Part shown: positions 13,549 through 17,532 of the stretch, one piece after another | Numbering within the stretch: the stretch's first letter is position 1 | Layout of the letters: each line of letters begins with the position of its first letter | From: JBCCZC01 sp039188505 | Lineage (GTDB): Bacteria > Pseudomonadota > Gammaproteobacteria > Xanthomonadales > SZUA-38 | DNA length: 17,532 nucleotides | Assembly (NCBI GenBank): GCA_039188505.1 | Contig: JBCCZC010000067.1 | Span: forward strand, 1-17,532 | Direction of reading: 5' to 3' | Notes under the pieces: model-generated | What the model saw: the letters and a program-made list of their open reading frames with translations, nothing else | Database searches by the model: none | Told to the model about the DNA's origin: nothing | Translations under genes and position numbers: made by a program

Positions 13549-14894
13549 GCGCTCACCTTGCTCCCGATCGGCTGACGTCCGATCGAATAGTAGTCGAAGC
13601 CAGCCTCTTCCATCCGCTGCGGATCAAAGATGTTCCGGCCGTCGACGATGACCGGGGCGCTCAGGCTGCCGCGCACGGCGTCAAAATCCGGATTCCAGAA
13701 GGCCTTCCATTCGGTCACCACGGCCAGCGCGTCCGCACCCTCGATGGCGTCCATGGAGCGCTCGACCAGAACGAGGTCGTCGCGGTCGCCGTAGATCCGG
13801 CGGCACTCGTCCATGGCCTCGGGATCATAGGCGCGCACCTTGGCCCCTGACGCCCAGAGCTGCTCCATGAGGCGGCGGCTCGGCGCCTCGCGCATGTCGT
13901 CGGTGTTGGGCTTGAAAGCCAGCCCCCAGACAGCGATGGTCTTGCCGGTGAGGTCGCCGCCGAAGTGATCGTGCAGGCGCTGGAAGATCGTGTTCTTCTG
14001 CCGGTCGTTGACCGCCTCGACGGCATTGAGGATCTCGGCCTCGTAGTCGTGGGCGCGAGCGGTCCGGTGCAGCGCGGTGACGTCCTTCGGGAAGCAGGAA
14101 CCGCCGTAGCCCGCGCCGGCGTAGATGAAGTGGTAGCCGATCCGGCGGTCCGAGCCGATACCGTGGCGGATGTGCTCGATGTCGGCACCCACGCGCTCGG
14201 CGATGTTCGCCAGTTCGTTCATGAAGCTGATCTTGGTCGCGAGCATGGCGTTGGCCGCGTACTTCGTCAGCTCGGCCGAGCGAACGTCCATGAAGATGAT
14301 CACGTCCTCGTTCCGCTTCACGAAGGGCGCGTAGAGATCATGCATCTCCTGGCGCGCCCTGCCGTTGTCGATGCCGACGACGATGCGGTCCGGGCGCATG
14401 CAGTCGTCGATCGCCGCACCTTCCTTCAGGAACTCGGGATTCGAGACCACGTCGAAGGGGGCCTCGACACCACGCTGGGCCAGCGTTTCGGAGACCGCTT
14501 CCCGCACCAGATCCGCCGTGCCGACGGGCACGGTCGACTTGTTCACGAGAATCTTGTGCTCGCCCATGTGGGAGGCAACGGTCCGGGCCACCTCGAGGAC
14601 GTAGGTGAGATCCGCGCTGCCGTCCTCGTCTGGCGGCGTTCCGACGGCGATGAACTGGAACAGTCCATGTTCGACCGCCATGGCCGCATCGGTCGTGAAG
14701 CGCAGGCGACCCGCCTGCATGTTCCGCTCGATCAGCGTGTCGAGACCCGGCTCGTAGATCGGTACGACGCCATTGTTCAAGCCGTCGATCTTCGCCTGGT
14801 CGACATCGACGCAGACCACGTCGTTGCCCGAATCTGCGAAGCAAGCGCCGGTCACGAGACCAACGTAACCCGATCCGAAAATGGATACCTTCAT
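13545..14894 (-). CDS. ugd: UDP-glucose 6-dehydrogenase
   Basis: A 449-residue NAD-dependent enzyme that oxidises UDP-glucose to UDP-glucuronate in two steps. The N-terminal NAD motif GSGYVGLVTGACFADSG is followed by VDVDQAKIDGLN. The catalytic cysteine is C267 in YGGSCFPKDV, with the conserved lysine K211 (ELTKYAANAMLA) and SNPEFLKEG. The C-terminal UDP-binding domain has WGLAFKPNTDDMREAPS. Length is typical for the bacterial short form. AGGAA lies 7 bases before the ATG. It is first gene of the ugd-uxs-glycosyltransferase unit and divergent from galE. Ugd is often controlled by tyrosine phosphorylation or by capsule regulators in other bacteria, but nothing here shows this. Confidence 0.96.
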   Translation of the reverse strand: MKVSIFGSGYVGLVTGACFADSGNDVVCVDVDQAKIDGLNNGVVPIYEPGLDTLIERNMQAGRLRFTTDAAMAVEHGLFQFIAVGTPPDEDGSADLTYVLEVARTVASHMGEHKILVNKSTVPVGTADLVREAVSETLAQRGVEAPFDVVSNPEFLKEGAAIDDCMRPDRIVVGIDNGRARQEMHDLYAPFVKRNEDVIIFMDVRSAELTKYAANAMLATKISFMNELANIAERVGADIEHIRHGIGSDRRIGYHFIYAGAGYGGSCFPKDVTALHRTARAHDYEAEILNAVEAVNDRQKNTIFQRLHDHFGGDLTGKTIAVWGLAFKPNTDDMREAPSRRLMEQLWASGAKVRAYDPEAMDECRRIYGDRDDLVLVERSMDAIEGADALAVVTEWKAFWNPDFDAVRGSLSAPVIVDGRNIFDPQRMEEAGFDYYSIGRQPIGSKVSA

Positions 14895-14942
14895 CGTGTC
14901 GTTCCTGGAGTTGAGACCGCGCCGAAGGAGGCGCGCTCGCGG

Positions 14943-14951
14943 AGTGTAGCA
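14943..14951 (-). promoter_or_regulatory. Candidate extended -10 promoter element for ugd
   Basis: On the minus strand the sequence reads TGC-TACACT, an extended -10 (hexamer 14948-14943), which would give a leader of about 40 bases before the ugd ATG at 14894. That leader contains a small hairpin, GCGCC/GGCGC, at 14919-14934. No convincing -35 is seen. The 197-base ugd-galE gap must hold both divergent promoters; for galE only a weak TAGACT (15052-15057) stands out. Confidence 0.3.
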
Positions 14952-15091
14952 GGGCGCCGCCGCCAGGTCGCCGACCGGGCTCGCGTGCCCGGATCATGTG
15001 CGCGCCTGCGGCCTGCTCGCGCCGCGGTGCCGGCAAACCGTCGAATGGCGCTAGACTGCACGCGATTCAACGCCTTTCGGGTTACAACCGG

Positions 15092-16081
15092 ATGAAACGG
15101 ATTCTCGTCACGGGCGGCGCGGGCTACGTCGGCTCACACGCCTGTCGCGCACTGGCCGCGGCCGGGCACGTGCCGGTCGTCTTCGATGATCTGAGCCGCG
15201 GCTTCCGCTGGGCCGTGCGCTTCGGCGAGCTCGTCGAGGGCAGCCTCCTCGAGCCGGCGTCGATCGACCGGGGCCTGGCAACCGCCGCGCCGGACGCCGT
15301 CATGCACTTCGCGGCACTCGCCTACGTGGGCGAATCGGTCGACGACCCGCTACGCTACTGGCAGACGAACGTCGTCGGTTCCGCCAACCTGCTGGCAGCC
15401 ATGCAGCGCCTCGGGGTGAACCGCCTGGTGTTCTCGAGCACCTGCGCTGTCTATGGCAATCCGGTCTCGACGACGCTTTCCGAGGACCATCCTTTTGCGC
15501 CGATCAGCCCCTATGGCCATACCAAGCGGGCGGTCGAGCAGCTTCTCGTCGACCTCGCGGACACCGGTGCCGTCAGCGCCGTCGCGTTGCGCTACTTCAA
15601 CGCCGCCGGCGCCGCCCCCGAGGACGGTCTCTGCGAAGCACACGACCCGGAGACCCACCTCATTCCGCTGGCGCTCCGCGCAGCGCTCGACCCGGACTTC
15701 TCGCTGACCCTTTTCGGGGACGACTACGACACGCCGGACGGCACCTGCATCCGCGACTACGTCCACGTGAAAGACCTGGCATCCGCGCACGTGGCAGCCC
15801 TGGAGCTCGCCGAGCGCGAGCCCGGGTTCCATGCGCTGAACATCGGCACCGGTGCCGGCCACTCGGTCCGGGAGATCATCCAGGCCACGGAGGCGGTGGT
15901 CGGGCAGCCGGTCAAGTACACGGTTGGCGCACGCCGACCGGGCGATCCGCCGCGGCTGGTCGCGGACGCCACGCGAGCACGTCAGATGCTCGGCTGGTCA
16001 CCGATTCACACCGACCTCGAGGCGACCATCCGCGACGCGCTGGCCGGAGAGCGCCTGCGCCGCGAGCGGCAGGCCGACTGA
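15092..16081 (+). CDS. galE: UDP-glucose 4-epimerase GalE
   Basis: A 329-residue extended SDR epimerase interconverting UDP-glucose and UDP-galactose. The NAD motif is VTGGAGYVGSHACRAL (about 6-21). The family signatures are FDDLSRGFRWAV, HFAALAYVGESVDDPLRYW, VFSSTCAVYG, and Y141-G-H-T-K145 as the catalytic YxxxK. The RYFNAAGA and DGTCIRDYVHVKDLASAH motifs are diagnostic of GalE. The ATG at 15092 gives the standard N-terminus MKRILVTGGAG; an upstream in-frame start at 14996 would add a Cys/Arg-rich segment lacking family resemblance. It is divergent from ugd and convergent with the AraC regulator, with only 5 bases between their stop codons. It supplies donors for the neighbouring glycosyltransferases. 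Confidence 0.95.
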   Translation: MKRILVTGGAGYVGSHACRALAAAGHVPVVFDDLSRGFRWAVRFGELVEGSLLEPASIDRGLATAAPDAVMHFAALAYVGESVDDPLRYWQTNVVGSANLLAAMQRLGVNRLVFSSTCAVYGNPVSTTLSEDHPFAPISPYGHTKRAVEQLLVDLADTGAVSAVALRYFNAAGAAPEDGLCEAHDPETHLIPLALRAALDPDFSLTLFGDDYDTPDGTCIRDYVHVKDLASAHVAALELAEREPGFHALNIGTGAGHSVREIIQATEAVVGQPVKYTVGARRPGDPPRLVADATRARQMLGWSPIHTDLEATIRDALAGERLRRERQAD

Positions 16082-16086
16082 CCCGT

Positions 16087-17091
16087 TCAGTGCGGTCGGA
16101 CGGCGGCCCTCAGCGCCTCGGGGGTTCGGCCCGTCCAACCGCGGCAGGCGCGAATGAAGGAGTTGACGTCCCGGTAGCCGAGGAGGAAAGAGATCTCGCC
16201 GCTCGATAGCCGGGTGGTCTCGAGATAGTGCCGCGCCAGTTCCTCCCGCACCTCACCCAGGATCTGCTGGAAGCTGCTGCCCGCCTCCGTCAGGCGGCGC
16301 TGCAGGGTCCGTGGGCTGATCGCGAGCCGCGTCGCCACGGCGCCCACGCTGGCGTCACCCGCCGCGATCGACTCGATCAGGCAGGCGCGCACCCGTTCGG
16401 CCATGCCGGCGTCCTGTTCGAGCTCGGCGAGCCGCTGCCGCAACGACGGCTCGAAGATCGACCACATCGCCGGATTGGCGGACACGAAGGGCCGCTCTAC
16501 GTCGGCCGCCTCGAACTCGATCGCCGATTCGCCACCCGTTTCGAGATCGACGCCGAACCACCCCGCAAGCGCATCCGCACAGGCAACCGGCAACCCGGCG
16601 ACGACGCGACGGGGGCGGACCTCCGTCCGGGTCGCGAGGCGTGCAAGGTGAACGAGGAACACCAGTTCGGTGGCGATCAGGTCGGGCGGCGGTTCGAGTT
16701 CATCCGGCAGTCCGGCGATGGTCACCCGCGTGCGCCAGGCGTCTCGGTCAAGCTCCAGGCGCATGGGGCCCACGAGTGGTTTGTAGGCCGAAAGACGCTC
16801 GAGCGCAACGCCGAGATCGGGGCTGCAGAAGCAGGCGAAAAGCGGCGGACTGAAGGACTCGACGGAAAACGCCGTGGCGACGCGCAGCGGAAACGCCACG
16901 TCGTCCGCCTGGGCGATCATTGCCGCCCAGAGCCGGTAGTACTCGGGCGCAGTCAGCGCCGGCGCGTTACGTGAGAACAGGTCCGCGGGGAGCCTGGCCT
17001 GCCGCAGCAAGAGCTCCGCCGAGAGGCCCAGCTTCTCGAGGAGCGCCCGCCAGCCGACATCGACGATGAATTTCCGCTGCCCGCCTTTCAT
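16087..17091 (-). CDS. AraC-family transcriptional regulator (arabinose_bd type)
   Basis: A 334-residue regulator. The N-terminal two thirds match the arabinose-binding-like effector domain found in OruR/ArgR-like AraC regulators (GLSAELLLRQARLPADLF and LTAPEYYRLWAAM near the start, FACFCSPDLGVALERLSAYKPLVGP in the middle). The C-terminal 100 residues carry two helix-turn-helix units: GAVATRLAISPRTLQRRLTEAG, then LGYRDVNSFIRACRGWTGRTPEALR. The ATG at 17091 is preferred over one at 17154, because the extra 21 residues are low-complexity and contain the palindrome at 17133-17145. The target genes are unknown. It faces galE tail to tail, so regulating the sugar genes is possible but not implied. 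Confidence 0.92.
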   Translation of the reverse strand: MKGGQRKFIVDVGWRALLEKLGLSAELLLRQARLPADLFSRNAPALTAPEYYRLWAAMIAQADDVAFPLRVATAFSVESFSPPLFACFCSPDLGVALERLSAYKPLVGPMRLELDRDAWRTRVTIAGLPDELEPPPDLIATELVFLVHLARLATRTEVRPRRVVAGLPVACADALAGWFGVDLETGGESAIEFEAADVERPFVSANPAMWSIFEPSLRQRLAELEQDAGMAERVRACLIESIAAGDASVGAVATRLAISPRTLQRRLTEAGSSFQQILGEVREELARHYLETTRLSSGEISFLLGYRDVNSFIRACRGWTGRTPEALRAAVRPH

Positions 17092-17132
17092 CGGGGAACT
17101 CAGCCCTTTTCCATGGCCTGGCGGGAAAAGCC

Positions 17133-17145
17133 CAGAACCGTTCTG
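17133..17145. promoter_or_regulatory. 13-bp palindrome upstream of the AraC-family gene
   Basis: CAGAAC and GTTCTG flank a single central C. The site lies about 42 bases upstream of the preferred ATG at 17091, a plausible autoregulatory or operator position. Only the symmetry is seen; AraC proteins usually bind direct rather than inverted repeats, so another regulator or chance is possible. Confidence 0.3.
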
Positions 17146-17154
17146 CAGCAACAC

Positions 17155-17532
17155 TGCGTGGATGTGGAAACAACGGTACGCACAAGAAGAGAAGCTACTG
17201 GGGAACAGGGAGCTGGCAAACAGTCAAAAGGGAATTCATAGGCAGAAGAGCATAAGCTGAGGAACAGCTAACCGGGGGTGGGAGCAAAGGTCCCACTATA
17301 TTCGAGATGCTTAATCACTAATCATTGGCAAAGCCATGGATTCGGCCAGGTGAGATTCCGACAGCCGTCGGGTTCGACACCCCTTAAAGGAGATGTGGCA
17401 CCTTTATAACGTGACTTTAACCGAAATTGCCAAGTTGTAAAGCGTGCCGTAAAACCCGGTACTCAATACATCACTTGTCTTGAATCTAAAAATTTCGGTA
17501 GAGAAATTATAAAAAACCTACCTGAAAGTTAC
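17155..17532. other. Low-GC non-coding tail with several hairpins; possible edge of a mobile or structured-RNA element
   Basis: From about 17155 to the window end, GC falls to about 45% overall and about 36% over the last 130 bases, against roughly two thirds in the genes before it. No credible start-to-stop gene is present on either strand. The plus strand is purine-rich at first and holds several short perfect stems: AGCTG/CAGCT (17255-17269), GTGGGA/TCCCAC (17278-17296), and CCGAC/GTCGG (17358-17371) enclosed by GGTG/CACC (17349-17381). This resembles a structured RNA, such as the 5' part of a group II intron or another retroelement, or the border of an acquired island. No diagnostic motif of any of these was identified. 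The stretch also holds the distal upstream region of the AraC-family gene. Confidence 0.4.

Noticed and set aside
13965..15095. 376-residue plus-strand open frame opposite ugd
   Set aside because: It is a complement shadow of ugd; no domain resemblance and it crosses the ugd promoter region.
17370..17382. tRNA T-arm-like GGGTTCGACACCC as a possible tRNA gene
   Set aside because: Only a short stem and a T-loop-like core are present; no matching acceptor stem, D-arm or anticodon arm can be built from the upstream sequence.
17393..17440. 15-codon ORF starting MWHLYNV after AAAGGAG
   Set aside because: The SD abuts the ATG with no spacing and the peptide has no recognisable similarity; too weak to call a gene.
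17410..17532. 41-codon frame open to the window end (beginning RDFNRNCQVV)
   Set aside because: It has no ATG, GTG or TTG, and an open run of this length is not rare in AT-rich DNA. It could be the start of a frameshifted or degraded gene but cannot be supported.

Overview
The window is about 17.5 kb of gene-dense, high-GC chromosome (roughly two thirds G+C by eye) from a proteobacterium, most likely a gammaproteobacterium. Signs for this are a full-length PepQ prolidase of the gammaproteobacterial type, LysR and AraC (arabinose_bd type) regulators, LemA plus a membrane M48 peptidase, and a Ugd/Uxs/GalE nucleotide-sugar set. The species cannot be named from the sequence. I find 18 protein genes and no rRNA, tRNA, CRISPR array or recognisable transposase.

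Layout. (1) 113-2658: pepQ converges on a secreted beta-lactamase-fold serine hydrolase, and their stop codons interlock. (2) 2721-6080: a plus-strand run of lemA, an M48 (HtpX-like) membrane peptidase with a C-terminal TerB-like extension, and a histidine-rich DUF2306-like membrane protein. (3) 6077-8842: a LysR regulator diverges from a four-gene unit of beta-class-like GST, NTF2/lumazine-binding-like protein, 4-oxalocrotonate tautomerase homologue and YdcZ-type DMT membrane protein. The lysR-gst gap and the gst-NTF2 gap both hold clear inverted repeats. (4) 9033-11598: an RsbU/SpoIIE-type PP2C phosphatase, a 2OG-Fe(II) oxygenase-like protein and a DxD glycosyltransferase-like protein, tightly spaced or overlapping. 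(5) 14894-11562, minus strand: ugd, uxs and a GT-B-like glycosyltransferase, with start/stop overlaps. galE (15092-16081) reads divergently from ugd. (6) 17091-16087: an AraC regulator, followed to the window end by about 375 bases of non-coding DNA that falls to about 45% GC (about 36% in the last 130 bases).

How it fits together. Ugd and Uxs convert UDP-glucose to UDP-glucuronate and then UDP-xylose. GalE interconverts UDP-glucose and UDP-galactose. Two glycosyltransferase-like proteins sit beside them, and the GT-A-like one is co-encoded with a putative 2OG-Fe(II) hydroxylase. The most interesting hypothesis here is a hydroxylation-coupled glycosylation module (protein or polysaccharide target) using UDP-xylose or a related donor; the sequence suggests it but does not prove it. 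The LysR-GST-NTF2-tautomerase-DMT block looks like a small detoxification or catabolic unit. All four convergent gene pairs have overlapping or nearly touching 3' ends, leaving no room for conventional intergenic terminators.
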